From contig NZ_BMOE01000001.1 in NCBI RefSeq assembly GCF_014646915.1, forward strand, positions 62,001 to 126,000: a DNA stretch of 64,000 bases, written 5' to 3'. Shown piece by piece: positions 8,814 through 17,169 of this stretch (the stretch's first letter is position 1; each line of letters starts with the position of its first letter). Below the pieces are notes generated by a model. The model was not told the origin of the DNA. It ran no database searches and was given only the letters and a program-made list of their open reading frames with translations. The position numbers and the translations under genes were made by a program. Source of the stretch: Deinococcus aquiradiocola (lineage in GTDB: Bacteria > Deinococcota > Deinococci > Deinococcales > Deinococcaceae).

Positions 8814-10463
8814 GTGAGTTCTTCTGATCTGCCTGCCGCGTTGCGTGTGCCGCTCGTCCCGTACCGGGGGCGGGCGGTGATGGTGGCGGTGTCGGGCGGC
8901 GCGGACTCGGTGGCGCTGCTTCGGGCGCTGGTGGCGGTGGGGGCCCGCGTGCACGTGGGGCATTTCGATCACGCGTTCCGGCCGGAGTCGGCGCAGGACG
9001 CGGCGTTCGTGGGGGCGCTCGCGGAGTGGCTCGGCGTGCCGTGCTTCTCGGAGCGGGTGGACGTGCGGGCCGTGGCGGCGCGGCGCGGGTGGGGGCTGGA
9101 GGAGGCGGCGCGTCGCCTGCGGTACAGCTTCCTGACGCGTGCCGCACGCCGTGCGGGCGTGGGGACGCTCCTCACGGCGCACACGCGGGACGATCAGGTG
9201 GAGACGGTGCTGTGGCAGGCGCTGCGCGGCGAGGCGGTCCTGAACGGCATGCCTGCCGTGCGCGGTCCGCTGGAGCGCCCGTGGCTGACGGTGGCGCGCG
9301 CCGACCTGCGCCGTTACCTGCAGGGTCTGGGGCAGGAGTGGCGGGAGGACGGGAGCAACCTCGACACGCGCTTCACGCGCAACTGGCTGCGGCACGAGGT
9401 GCTGCCGCTCCTGCGCGCCCGCTTTCCGGGCGTGGACGCGTCCCTGCTGCGCCTCTCGGTCATGCAGGCGGAGGACGACGACGCGCTGCGGGCCCTCGCG
9501 GCGGCCCTGCAGCCGCACACGCCGCTCGCCCGGCAGCCGCTGGCGGTCCTGCGCCGCCACGTGCGCGCGGCGCTCGGGCCGAGGGCCGTGCATGCCGGTC
9601 AGGTGGCGGCTCTGGCGGGCGCACTGCGGTCGGGCGGTACGGCGCATCTCACCCTGCCGGGCGACGTGCCGGTCAGCGTGACGGGCGGCCGCCTCGTGCT
9701 TGGCGAGGGCGCGCCCGCCTCGCGTCCCGCCCCGGAGTTCCCGTTGCCGTCCGGGTGGGTGCGGCGTGCCCCGCAGGCGGGCGACCGGGTGCGCCTGCCG
9801 GGCGGAACGCGCAAGCTGAGCGACGTGCTCACGGACCTCAAGGTGCCCAGGCGGGAGCGCCCGCACCTGCACGTCGTGGCCCTGCCCGGTGAGCCCGGCG
9901 CGCTCGCCTGGGTGGGGCTGCCGCTCCCGAACCGGCCCCTCTGGGCGGTCGGCGCGGCCACCCTCGCCGGACAGCCGGACCGGCCGGACCCGGACGTGAC
10001 CGCGATGGGGGAGGCCCTGCGGCTCGCGCGGCAGGCGGCGCAGGCGGGCGAGGTGCCGGTCGGTGCGGTCGTGCTGCACCGGGGCGAGGTCGTGGCGGGC
10101 GCCGCGAACCGCAGCCGCGAACTCGGGGACCTGACCAGCCACGCCGAACTGCTGGCCCTGAGGGACGCGGCGCGCGTGGTCGGCCCGTACCTGACCGAGT
10201 GCACGCTCGTCGTGACGCTGGAACCCTGCCCGATGTGCCTGGGCGCGGCGCTGGAAGCGCGGGTGGGGTGCATCGTGTACGGGGCCTCGAACCCCCGGGC
10301 GGGCGCGCTCGGCGGGGTGCACGACCTGCTCACGTCCGGCTGGGGGCACCGCCCGGACGTCCGGGGCGGCGTGCGGGCCGCCGAGGCGGCGCGACTCCTG
10401 CGGGACCTGTTCGCGGACGTGCGGGCTGCCCGCACCTCTCCCCGGCCCGAGCAGGACACCTGA
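8814..10463 (+). CDS. tilS-tadA: fused tRNA(Ile)-lysidine synthase and tRNA adenosine(34) deaminase (TilS-TadA)
   Basis: 549 residues from GTG 8814 (CAGACT and 6 nt upstream). Residues 1-390 are TilS, with the PP-loop VSGGADS near residues 26-32, the HFDHAFRPES and HTRDDQVET blocks and a C-terminal substrate-binding domain. Residues about 392-549 are TadA, with zinc ligands HAE (His443) and PCPMC (Cys472, Cys475). TilS makes lysidine at C34 of tRNA-Ile(CAU); TadA turns A34 of tRNA-Arg(ACG) into inosine. Both edit the anticodon wobble base, so the fusion joins two essential activities. No frameshift or internal stop is present. Confidence 0.93.
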   Translation: MSSSDLPAALRVPLVPYRGRAVMVAVSGGADSVALLRALVAVGARVHVGHFDHAFRPESAQDAAFVGALAEWLGVPCFSERVDVRAVAARRGWGLEEAARRLRYSFLTRAARRAGVGTLLTAHTRDDQVETVLWQALRGEAVLNGMPAVRGPLERPWLTVARADLRRYLQGLGQEWREDGSNLDTRFTRNWLRHEVLPLLRARFPGVDASLLRLSVMQAEDDDALRALAAALQPHTPLARQPLAVLRRHVRAALGPRAVHAGQVAALAGALRSGGTAHLTLPGDVPVSVTGGRLVLGEGAPASRPAPEFPLPSGWVRRAPQAGDRVRLPGGTRKLSDVLTDLKVPRRERPHLHVVALPGEPGALAWVGLPLPNRPLWAVGAATLAGQPDRPDPDVTAMGEALRLARQAAQAGEVPVGAVVLHRGEVVAGAANRSRELGDLTSHAELLALRDAARVVGPYLTECTLVVTLEPCPMCLGAALEARVGCIVYGASNPRAGALGGVHDLLTSGWGHRPDVRGGVRAAEAARLLRDLFADVRAARTSPRPEQDT

Positions 10464-10547
10464 ACCCGCCCCTGCCGTGCCCGGCCCCTGCCGTCCTGGC
10501 TGCTGGGGCGACCCCGTTCGGCCGGGGTTTCGGAGTAAACTGGCCGG

Positions 10548-11915
10548 GTGCCACTCCAGTCGTCCCTCCGCCTTGTTCTGGGCGTCCTCGCCCTGCTCGC
10601 CGTCATCGGGTCCGCCGTCCTGGGTCACCTGCTCCTCATGGCCGGTCTCGCCGTCGTCGCGTGCGCGGTCCTGTGGTCCTTCACGGACGTATGGCGGGGC
10701 GTGCTGTTCGGGACGGTGCTGCTGTCCGTCGTGCTCAGCGCCGCGAGCCCGGAGGCGCGCCACGACCCGCTGACGCTCGCGGGCGGGCTGGCGCTGCTGC
10801 TGGGCCTGGGATTCCTGCTGGCCGGTCAGCGCGGCGCGCTGCGCGAGGTGGCGCGCACCACCAACGTCATCCGGGCGCTGGAGCAGGGCAGCGCGGAACT
10901 GTCGGAGTCCAAGGACACCGGCAGCGTGATCCGCGCGGGGGTACAGACGCTCGACCGTCTGCAGGTCGCGACGAACCTCGCGTTCGTGGCGTACCGGCGC
11001 GGCACGCCGCACGTGCTGGGCGCGCGCGGCGCCTTCACCGAACTGCTCGGCAAACCCATCCTGCCAGGCAACGGCAAGGCCGACAGCCGCAGCGTGCAGG
11101 CGGACCACTGGGTCGCGGAGCGCGCCCTGAGTCAGATTCCCAGGGAGCAGCGCCGCCACCACCTGAGCCTCCCCGTGGAGGGCCTGTCCGGGCAGCAGCT
11201 GGGACTGGTGCTCATCGCGCGGCCCGAAGGTGGGCGCGGGGAGTTCCTGCCGAGCGAGCGGAGCGTCGTGCAGGCCTTCGCGCGGCTGTTCGGGTCGGCG
11301 CTCGGGCAGTGGCAGGCGATCCGTGAACTGCGCGACGCGAACGAACTGACGCTCCGCTCGCTCGGGTCGGCGCTCGAACACCGGGACGACGAGACGGGCG
11401 GGCACACGGCGCGCGTGGTGGAACTCAGCCAGCAGCTCGCCCGCAAGCTCGGCTGGAAGGAGGACGCCGTCAAGGCCCTCCGCTGGGGCGCGTACCTGCA
11501 CGACCTCGGCAAGCTGGCCGTGCCGGACGGTGTGCTGCACAAGCCCGGCCAGCTCACGGCGGAGGAACGCCGCGTCATTCAGCGGCACACCACCGTCGGG
11601 TACGACATGCTGCAGGACCTGCACTTCCTGCCTGCCGAGACGCTGGACCTCGTCCGGTACCACCACGAACGCTGGGACGGGCAGGGCTACCCGAGCGGGC
11701 TGCGCGGTCAGGACATCCCGAACACCGCCCGGGTGTTCAGCATCGTGGACGTGTACGACGCCCTCACGAGCGCCCGCCCGTACAAGGCCGCGTGGCCCAG
11801 GGAGCGGGCCCTGAACGAGATTCGCGCGCAGGGCGGACGGCAGTTCGACCCGCAGTTCGTGGAAGCCTTCGTGCAGATGATGACCGAGCACGACGACGCC
11901 CGCCTCGTGCGCTGA
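10548..11915 (+). CDS. membrane HD-GYP domain protein with GAF-like sensor region
   Basis: 455 residues from GTG 10548 (TAAACT and 6 nt upstream). The first 95 residues contain three to four hydrophobic segments. Residues about 110-270 look like a GAF sensor. The C-terminal third is an HD-GYP phosphodiesterase: LEHRDDETGGHTARV, YLHDLGKLAVPD, HHERWDGQGYPSGL and VDVYDALTSARPYK. HD-GYP enzymes usually hydrolyse cyclic di-GMP. All expected metal ligands are visible. There is no receiver domain or adjacent GGDEF gene, so the signal must enter through the membrane or GAF part. Confidence 0.9.
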   Translation: MPLQSSLRLVLGVLALLAVIGSAVLGHLLLMAGLAVVACAVLWSFTDVWRGVLFGTVLLSVVLSAASPEARHDPLTLAGGLALLLGLGFLLAGQRGALREVARTTNVIRALEQGSAELSESKDTGSVIRAGVQTLDRLQVATNLAFVAYRRGTPHVLGARGAFTELLGKPILPGNGKADSRSVQADHWVAERALSQIPREQRRHHLSLPVEGLSGQQLGLVLIARPEGGRGEFLPSERSVVQAFARLFGSALGQWQAIRELRDANELTLRSLGSALEHRDDETGGHTARVVELSQQLARKLGWKEDAVKALRWGAYLHDLGKLAVPDGVLHKPGQLTAEERRVIQRHTTVGYDMLQDLHFLPAETLDLVRYHHERWDGQGYPSGLRGQDIPNTARVFSIVDVYDALTSARPYKAAWPRERALNEIRAQGGRQFDPQFVEAFVQMMTEHDDARLVR

Positions 11916-11975
11916 CCGGGTCAGGAGGGGCGGGCCTTCCGTCACGGGACGGGGACGCAGGAACAGGCAGACGTG

Positions 11976-12323
11976 TCAGCGGCGCGGCCGGACCGGGCCG
12001 AGCGCCTGAACGCTGGCCGCCTGCAGGGCCGCGCGCAGGTCGTCCGCGCCGCCTTCCCGTTCGGGGCAGGCCTCCAGGGTCGCGTCTCCCAGCCGCGCCT
12101 GCGGCCACAGCCGGACGTGCCAGCCGGGCAGGGCGGGCAGCGGTCCAGTCAGGATCACCTCCACGAACAGCGTGCCGAACACCCTGGCGACCGCTGCCGG
12201 GGCCGCCGGTACGGGGGCGGGCGTCCCGGCATGTGCCTGCGGGCAGAGGGGGGCCGTGGGGGGCGGCGTGACGGGCGAACGGTAGGGGTGCGGCGTCCTC
12301 ACGGTGATCGGGAGCTGAGTCAT
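11976..12323 (-). CDS. small hypothetical protein divergent from a LysR regulator
   Basis: 115 residues from ATG 12323, preceded by a strong AGGAGG Shine-Dalgarno 6 nt upstream, so this is one of the few leadered genes here. The N-terminal half is rich in Pro and Ala (VTPPPTAPLCPQAH); the C-terminal half is more ordered (VFGTLFVEVILTGPLPALPGWHVRLWPQARLG). No domain is recognised. It is read away from the LysR gene across an operator-like palindrome, the classical arrangement for a target of that regulator. Confidence 0.62.
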   Translation of the reverse strand: MTQLPITVRTPHPYRSPVTPPPTAPLCPQAHAGTPAPVPAAPAAVARVFGTLFVEVILTGPLPALPGWHVRLWPQARLGDATLEACPEREGGADDLRAALQAASVQALGPVRPRR

Positions 12324-12401
12324 GGGAAACCTCCTGCCGTCCACTGTGCGCTCGCGGGGCCGCGCAGGCCATCGGGCCGCTCCTGCACGCGCGCGCGCTG
12401 C

Positions 12402-12418
12402 CATCGGAAGTTCCGATG
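12402..12418. promoter_or_regulatory. LysR-type operator candidate (perfect 17-bp dyad)
   Basis: CATCGGAA-G-TTCCGATG is a perfect 8-bp inverted repeat about one base. It contains the LysR-family T-N11-A signature (T12404 to A12416). It lies in the divergent region between 12323 and 12450, about 20 bp before the -10 hexamer (12439-12444) of the LysR gene, a position suited to autoregulation and control of the divergent gene. Confidence 0.6.
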
Positions 12419-12449
12419 TCGGCGCAGGCGTGGCCGCGTACACTGAGGC

Positions 12450-13415
12450 ATGAAGCCCCGCAGCGCCCCCACCCTCTCCCAGATGCGCCTCTTTCTGGCC
12501 GTGCTGCAGGCCGGAGGATTCGGGGAGGCCGCCGCCGAACTCGGCATGTCGCAGAGCAGCGTCTCGGAAGGCGTCGCGGGCCTGGAACGCGCCCTGAACG
12601 TCCGCCTGCTGCGCCGCACGGCGTCCGGCGTGACGCCCACCCCCGCCGGAACGCGCGCCCAGGCGCACGCCGAGCGGGCCGTGCAGGCCGCGCAGGACCT
12701 GCAGCTCGCCGTGCAGGACGACGCCGAACTGCACGGCACCCTCACGCTCGCCGCGCCGCGCAGCGTCGCCACGTTCCTGCTGCCGCCCGTCCTCGCGGCG
12801 TTCCGCGCCCGGCACCCGGACGTGCGGGTGCAGGTGATGGACGCCGACTCGGACGGCCGCGACCCCGGCACGCTCCTGCAGTCCGGGCGGGCCGACGTGG
12901 TCATCCTGAACCTGCCCGCGCAGGGACCGCTGCTCAGCTGGCCGTACTGGCAGGACGAGTACGTGCTGATCGTACCGGGCGACCGGGGCGCGCCGGGCGA
13001 GACGCGCGCCCGCTGGGCGGACCTGAACGGCACGCTGCTGCTGCCCGCCGGGACGGACGCCTGCAACCGGCGGCTGCACACGTACCTGCACGAGCACGCC
13101 GTCACGCCGCAGAGCGTGCTGGAGATCGAGAACGACAGCGTGATGCTGGGCCTCGTCGCGCACGGGCTGGGGTACGCGATCCTGCCGCGCCTCGCGACGC
13201 TGCCGCTCCCGGCGGGCGTGCGCGTCCTGCCGCTGCCCGAGACGCTGGAACGCCACCTGGGCGTCGCGGTCCTCCCGGCCCGCGCGGGTCTGCCACTCGT
13301 GTCGGCGCTCGCGTCCAGCCTCCGTACCCGCGCGGCGGGCGAGGCTGCCCTGCCGGTGGATGCGGTCCGGCAGGGCGCGTCCGGCGTCACCCTGCCGGGC
13401 GGTCCGGCGGCGTAA
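12450..13415 (+). CDS. LysR family transcriptional regulator
   Basis: 321 residues from ATG 12450 (TACACT and 5 nt upstream). The N-terminal winged helix is LSQMRLFLAVLQAGGFGEAAAELGMSQSSVSEGV, and residues about 90-300 form the periplasmic-binding-like effector domain. LysR proteins bind dyads with a T-N11-A core; one sits at 12402-12418, just upstream. The effector cannot be predicted. The stop codon overlaps the promoter hexamer of the next transcript, so the ferredoxin gene is probably started independently. Confidence 0.92.
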   Translation: MKPRSAPTLSQMRLFLAVLQAGGFGEAAAELGMSQSSVSEGVAGLERALNVRLLRRTASGVTPTPAGTRAQAHAERAVQAAQDLQLAVQDDAELHGTLTLAAPRSVATFLLPPVLAAFRARHPDVRVQVMDADSDGRDPGTLLQSGRADVVILNLPAQGPLLSWPYWQDEYVLIVPGDRGAPGETRARWADLNGTLLLPAGTDACNRRLHTYLHEHAVTPQSVLEIENDSVMLGLVAHGLGYAILPRLATLPLPAGVRVLPLPETLERHLGVAVLPARAGLPLVSALASSLRTRAAGEAALPVDAVRQGASGVTLPGGPAA

Positions 13416-13425
13416 ACTGCGCGTC

Positions 13426-13482
13426 ATGACGGTCCTTCCCGCCCGCTCCCCGCGCTCCGCGCTGCCGGTCCCGGCATGCTAG
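13426..13482 (+). CDS. candidate leaderless 18-codon upstream ORF of the ferredoxin gene
   Basis: TAAACT at 13413-13418 is followed by 7 nt and ATG 13426, the same geometry as leaderless genes in this window. The frame codes for 18 residues (MTVLPARSPRSALPVPAC) and ends at TAG 13480-13482. The ferredoxin ATG at 13476 lies inside its last codons in another frame (ATGCTAG). The ferredoxin has no clear Shine-Dalgarno, so it is probably translated by coupling to this ORF. Inference. Confidence 0.45.
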   Translation: MTVLPARSPRSALPVPAC

Positions 13483-14486
13483 ACGGCGTCTTCAAGCTCC
13501 TCGGCGAGTACGGCAACATGGTGCCGCGCTACACCGGCCCGCGCTGCCTGTCCGAACGCCTGAGCGTCGGCGGCTGCGACCTGTGCCAGACGGCCTGCCC
13601 GCACGACGCGATCCTCATCCCGCAGAGCGTCGTGATCGATCCCGCCGCCTGCACCGGCTGCGGCCTGTGCGTCCAGGCCTGCCCGAGCGGCGCGCTGGAG
13701 TACGACGTGACCGCCCCCCTGAACGCCGTGCGCGAACAGAAGACGGGTGCCGCGCGCGGCCAGGAGCCCGAAGCGAAACTGGTGTGCAGCAGGAGCGAGG
13801 AGGGCGGCAAGGCCCTGCCGTGCCTGGGGCGCGTCACGGTCAGCACCGTGATGGCGGCGGGCGCGTGGGACGTGCCGCTCACGCTGGTGCACGGCGACTG
13901 CGGCACCTGCACGCTCGGCGGTCCGGACGTGCCCGAATCGGTCGCGCGGGTCGTGCAGGACGCGAACCTGCTGCGCGGCGCGACGGGCCGCGCGTCGCGC
14001 GTCACGGTCCGCCCGCACGACCCCGCCCGGGCGGGCAGCGGGGAGACCGTGAGCCGCCGGGGCGTGTTCGGGGCGCTCGCCCGTGGGGCGCGCACCATGG
14101 CCGCGCAGAGCATTCCCGACTCGCCGCTCCCCTTCGTGGACTGGTCCGAGCCGGAGGACCGCGTGCCGTCCGAGTGGCAGTGGCGCGTGCGTGCCCTGCG
14201 GCCCGCGCCCGCCCCGGACGCGCCCGTGCACTGGCCCGCGCCCGTCGTGGACGACACCTGCATCGACTGTCCCGTCTGCGCGAACGTCTGCCCGACGGAC
14301 GCCATCACGCGCGACGTGCAGCCGGACGGGAGCGTCACGCTCACGCTGGCGCTCGCGGCGTGCACCGGCTGCCGTGCCTGCGAGGCCTCCTGCCCGCCGC
14401 AGGCGATCCGCATGCAGCCCGAATGGCGTTTCGAAGCGCTGGAGGCCCTGGTGCTGCTGCGCGACTCCGGGAACATCCTGCAGTGA
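13476..14486 (+). CDS. tandem 4Fe-4S ferredoxin protein
   Basis: 336 residues from ATG 13476. An N-terminal dicluster module carries CDLCQTACP and CTGCGLCVQACP. A middle domain has more cysteines (LVCSRSEEGG, ALPCLGR, HGDCGTCTLGG). A C-terminal module carries CIDCPVCANVCP and CTGCRACEASCP. This gives up to four [4Fe-4S] clusters plus a cysteine-rich middle region. It is likely a cytoplasmic electron carrier; no redox partner is adjacent. The stop overlaps the murI GTG (GTGA), placing it in one operon with glutamate racemase. The start lies inside an upstream mini-ORF. Confidence 0.85.
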   Translation: MLDGVFKLLGEYGNMVPRYTGPRCLSERLSVGGCDLCQTACPHDAILIPQSVVIDPAACTGCGLCVQACPSGALEYDVTAPLNAVREQKTGAARGQEPEAKLVCSRSEEGGKALPCLGRVTVSTVMAAGAWDVPLTLVHGDCGTCTLGGPDVPESVARVVQDANLLRGATGRASRVTVRPHDPARAGSGETVSRRGVFGALARGARTMAAQSIPDSPLPFVDWSEPEDRVPSEWQWRVRALRPAPAPDAPVHWPAPVVDDTCIDCPVCANVCPTDAITRDVQPDGSVTLTLALAACTGCRACEASCPPQAIRMQPEWRFEALEALVLLRDSGNILQ

Positions 14487-15343
14487 CGGGGCAGGGCAGC
14501 ACATCCGGCACGAACGCCCACGCCCTCCCGGCGCGCGGGCCGGCGCAACCCATCGGCATCTTCGACTCCGGGGTGGGCGGCCTGTCCGTCCTGGCGGACC
14601 TGCGCCGCGTCCTGCCGCACGAGGACGTGCTGTACCTCGCGGACAGCGCGCATGTCCCGTACGGCGACCGCGACCGGCAGGACGTGCAGGCCCTCACGCT
14701 GGCGGGCGTGAACTGGCTGCGCGAGCAGGGCTGCAAACTGGTCGTGATCGCCTGCAACACCGCGTGCGCGTTCTCGCTGAATCCCGTCCGTGAGGCGCTC
14801 GACCTGCCCGTGGTGGGCCTCGTCCCGGCCCTGAAGCCCGCCGTGCACGCCACGCGCAGCGGCCGGGTCGCGGTGCTCGCCACGCGCATCACCCTGGACG
14901 GCGACCTGCTGGAGGGCGTGGTGACTGAGCACGCCCGCCCGAACGGCGTGCAGGTCATGAAGCTCTGGGAGCGGCGGCTCGTGCCGCTCGTCGAGGCGGG
15001 CGGCGCGCAGAGCGACGAGGCGCGCGCCCTGCTGCACGAGGTGCTCACCCCGGCCCTGCAGGCGGGCGTGGACGCGCTCGTGCTGGGCTGCACGCACTAC
15101 CCGTACCTCGCGCCCGCCATCCGCGCGGAGTTCGGGGACGCGTTCACGCTGTTCGACTCCGGCGACGGCGTGGCCCGCCAGACGCGCCGCCGCCTGGAGG
15201 CCGTGAACGCCCTGAATCCCGCGGGCACGCCGGGGCGCGTGTCGGTCTTCACGACGGGCGACCCGGCACGCGTGACGCCCGGTGTGCGACAATTGCTGCC
15301 GGACGCCCCCACGGTGCAGCACGCCACCGTCCTCCCGGTCTGA
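14483..15343 (+). CDS. murI: glutamate racemase
   Basis: 286 residues from GTG 14483, overlapping the ferredoxin stop by 4 nt. It converts L-glutamate to D-glutamate for peptidoglycan. Family motifs are GIFDSGVGGLSVL near residue 25, the first catalytic cysteine in ACNTACA (about residue 90) and the second in LGCTHYPYL (about residue 203). The first 20 residues before the fold are a Ser/Gly/Ala-rich extension, so a somewhat later start is possible. The rph gene follows 65 nt downstream on the same strand. Confidence 0.93.
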   Translation: MTGQGSTSGTNAHALPARGPAQPIGIFDSGVGGLSVLADLRRVLPHEDVLYLADSAHVPYGDRDRQDVQALTLAGVNWLREQGCKLVVIACNTACAFSLNPVREALDLPVVGLVPALKPAVHATRSGRVAVLATRITLDGDLLEGVVTEHARPNGVQVMKLWERRLVPLVEAGGAQSDEARALLHEVLTPALQAGVDALVLGCTHYPYLAPAIRAEFGDAFTLFDSGDGVARQTRRRLEAVNALNPAGTPGRVSVFTTGDPARVTPGVRQLLPDAPTVQHATVLPV

Positions 15344-15408
15344 CCGGCGAGGGAACAGGGGAGACGCGAAACGCGCCGCGCGAGCGCCGCAGAAACGAGG
15401 TTCTGAAC

Positions 15409-16125
15409 ATGACACAACGCATTCCCAGAGAGGGCCGGGGCCTGCTCGACGCCCGCCCCCTGACCGTCGAGCGCGGCGTGAGCCGTCACGCCGAGGGCAG
15501 CGCGCAGCTGCGCATCGGGAACACCGAGGTGCTCGCCACCGTCAGCATCGACCACAAGGTCCCCCCGCACCAGCGCGGCAAGAAGGAAGGCTGGCTGATG
15601 GCCGAGTACTCGATGCTGCCGCGCAGCACGCAGGACCGCATCGCGCGGGAACGCAACCTGCAGAACGGCCGCCGTCACGAGATCCAGCGCCTGCTGGGCC
15701 GCAGTTTCCGCACGGCGCTCGACCTGAAACCCTTCCGTAACCAGACACTCGTGATCGACTGCGACGTGCTCGAAGCGGACGGCGGCACGCGTGTCGCGAG
15801 CGTCCTGGCCGGGTACGCCGCGCTGTACGACCTGAGCGAGCGGCTGGTGCAGACGGGCGTGCTGATCCACTCGCCGATCCTGTACCCGGTCGGGGCGGTC
15901 AGCGTGGGCCTCGTGGACGGCGAGATCCGCATGGACCTCGACTACAGCGAGGACGCGGGCGCGAGTGCGGACCTGAACGTCGTGGCGACCCTGGACGGTC
16001 GGCTGCTGGAGGCGCAGGGCGGCGCGGAAGGCACGCCGATGGACCCGGACGTGTACATTCAGCTGCTGCGCGCCGGGATCGTGGGGGCCGGGCAGCTGCT
16101 CGCCGAGGTGCAGCGCCAGCTGTGA
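15409..16125 (+). CDS. rph: ribonuclease PH
   Basis: 238 residues from ATG 15409, preceded by a GAGGT Shine-Dalgarno. RNase PH trims tRNA 3' ends by phosphorolysis. Full-length family features are present: the N-terminal REGR and GNTEVLATVSI blocks, EYSMLPRSTQDRIARE, the RNA- and phosphate-binding GRRHEIQRLLGRSFR, and DVLEADGGTR with the metal-binding acidic residues. It is cytoplasmic and forms hexamers in known homologues. It probably shares a transcript with murI and ends at the strong hairpin 16153-16199. Confidence 0.95.
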   Translation: MTQRIPREGRGLLDARPLTVERGVSRHAEGSAQLRIGNTEVLATVSIDHKVPPHQRGKKEGWLMAEYSMLPRSTQDRIARERNLQNGRRHEIQRLLGRSFRTALDLKPFRNQTLVIDCDVLEADGGTRVASVLAGYAALYDLSERLVQTGVLIHSPILYPVGAVSVGLVDGEIRMDLDYSEDAGASADLNVVATLDGRLLEAQGGAEGTPMDPDVYIQLLRAGIVGAGQLLAEVQRQL

Positions 16126-16152
16126 CGCGCCGTGTGCGCCATGCCCGCACGG

Positions 16153-16199
16153 GCGGGTGGCGGGGCGGCAGGCCAGGGTGGCCCCGCCCCGCCACCCGC
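16153..16199 (+). terminator. hairpin terminator after rph
   Basis: A perfect 14-bp GC stem (16153-16166 with 16186-16199) has a 19-nt loop. It lies 28 nt after the rph stop and before the rdgB promoter. No long T-run follows. Confidence 0.6.
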
Positions 16200-16285
16200 G
16201 TTCCGTACGCCGCGTCGCCCGCCCCGGCACGCCAATCCGAAAAACCTTGCAACGGGCGTCCCACGCCGGGTCTAGAATGACCGAT

Positions 16286-16942
16286 ATGAGTCTGGACCCG
16301 TCTGCCCCTGTCAACGCCACCACCGCACCCCTGCGGGTCGTGGTCGCCACCTCGAACCCCGGCAAGGTCACCGAGATCCGGGAGGCGCTGTCCGGACTGG
16401 GCTGGGACCTCCTCGCCCTCGACGACGCCAGCCTGCCCACCATCACCCTCCCCGAGGAGACCGGCACCACCTACGAGGAGAACGCCGCCCTGAAGGCCTG
16501 CGCGGCTGCCCTGCAGTCCGGCCTGCCCGCCCTCGCCGACGACAGCGGCCTGGAGGTCTCCGCGCTGAACGGCGACCCCGGCGTGTTCAGCGCCCGCTTC
16601 GGGAACCTCGACAGTGCCACCGCCCGCAACGTGCACCTGCTCGAACAGCTGCGCGGCAAGAAGGACCGCGCCGCGAAATTCGTGAGCGTGCTGCTGCTCG
16701 CGTACCCGGACGGGCACCTGGAAAGCTACCGGGGCGAGGTCGCGGGCGAGATCCTCGAAGGGCCGCGCGGCGAGGCGGGGTTCGGGTACGACCCGCTGTT
16801 CCTGCTGCCGGACGGCCGCAGCATGGCCGAACTGAGCGTGCAGGAGAAGCGCGCCGTGTCGCACCGTGGCCGCGCGCTGGAGGCCCTGAAGGCCGCGCAC
16901 GCCGCCGGAGCGCCGGAACGCGAGGTGAGCCGTCTCGAATGA
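16286..16942 (+). CDS. rdgB: XTP/dITP diphosphatase (RdgB/HAM1 family)
   Basis: 218 residues from ATG 16286. The start is fixed by TAGAAT (16273-16278) and 7 nt, leaderless. It hydrolyses non-canonical purine triphosphates (dITP, XTP), cleaning the nucleotide pool. Motifs are ATSNPGKVTEI near residue 20, the DDSGLEV metal/catalytic block, GFGYDPLFL and SHRGRALE. The first 15 residues (SLDPSAPVNATTAP) are a low-complexity extension. Pool cleaning suits an organism with strong oxidative tolerance, although the gene is widespread. Confidence 0.93.
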   Translation: MSLDPSAPVNATTAPLRVVVATSNPGKVTEIREALSGLGWDLLALDDASLPTITLPEETGTTYEENAALKACAAALQSGLPALADDSGLEVSALNGDPGVFSARFGNLDSATARNVHLLEQLRGKKDRAAKFVSVLLLAYPDGHLESYRGEVAGEILEGPRGEAGFGYDPLFLLPDGRSMAELSVQEKRAVSHRGRALEALKAAHAAGAPEREVSRLE

Positions 16943-17145
16943 GCGCCGGGGGGGGTGTCGGCACCTGACGGGCCGCTGACGCACCTCTGACACGCTGAAA
17001 GACAGATGAGCCTGAAGTGTCAGTGCCCGGTCTGCCCACCCCGCCCAGCCGGGGCAGGGCAGGACCGGGCCGCTTCACGTGCCCGTCCGCGCCGCCGTGA
17101 CCTGCCGGGCGCACACGCCCCCGCCCGTCCCGCCCGCCCTGCCCC

Positions 17146-17169
17146 TACAATCAGACCGGAGGCCCCTTC
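17146..17169 (+). promoter_or_regulatory. promoter -10 and Shine-Dalgarno of the TelA/VWA operon
   Basis: TACAAT at 17146-17151 is followed by GGAGG at 17158-17162 and ATG at 17170. Unlike most genes here, this operon has a short leader with a ribosome-binding site. The preceding 200 bp (16943-17145) hold no recognisable gene. Confidence 0.5.

Noticed and set aside
8727..11945. 1072-residue open frame on the minus strand
   Set aside because: It runs antisense to TilS-TadA and the HD-GYP gene, both with full catalytic motifs. Long antisense frames are expected at about 70% GC.
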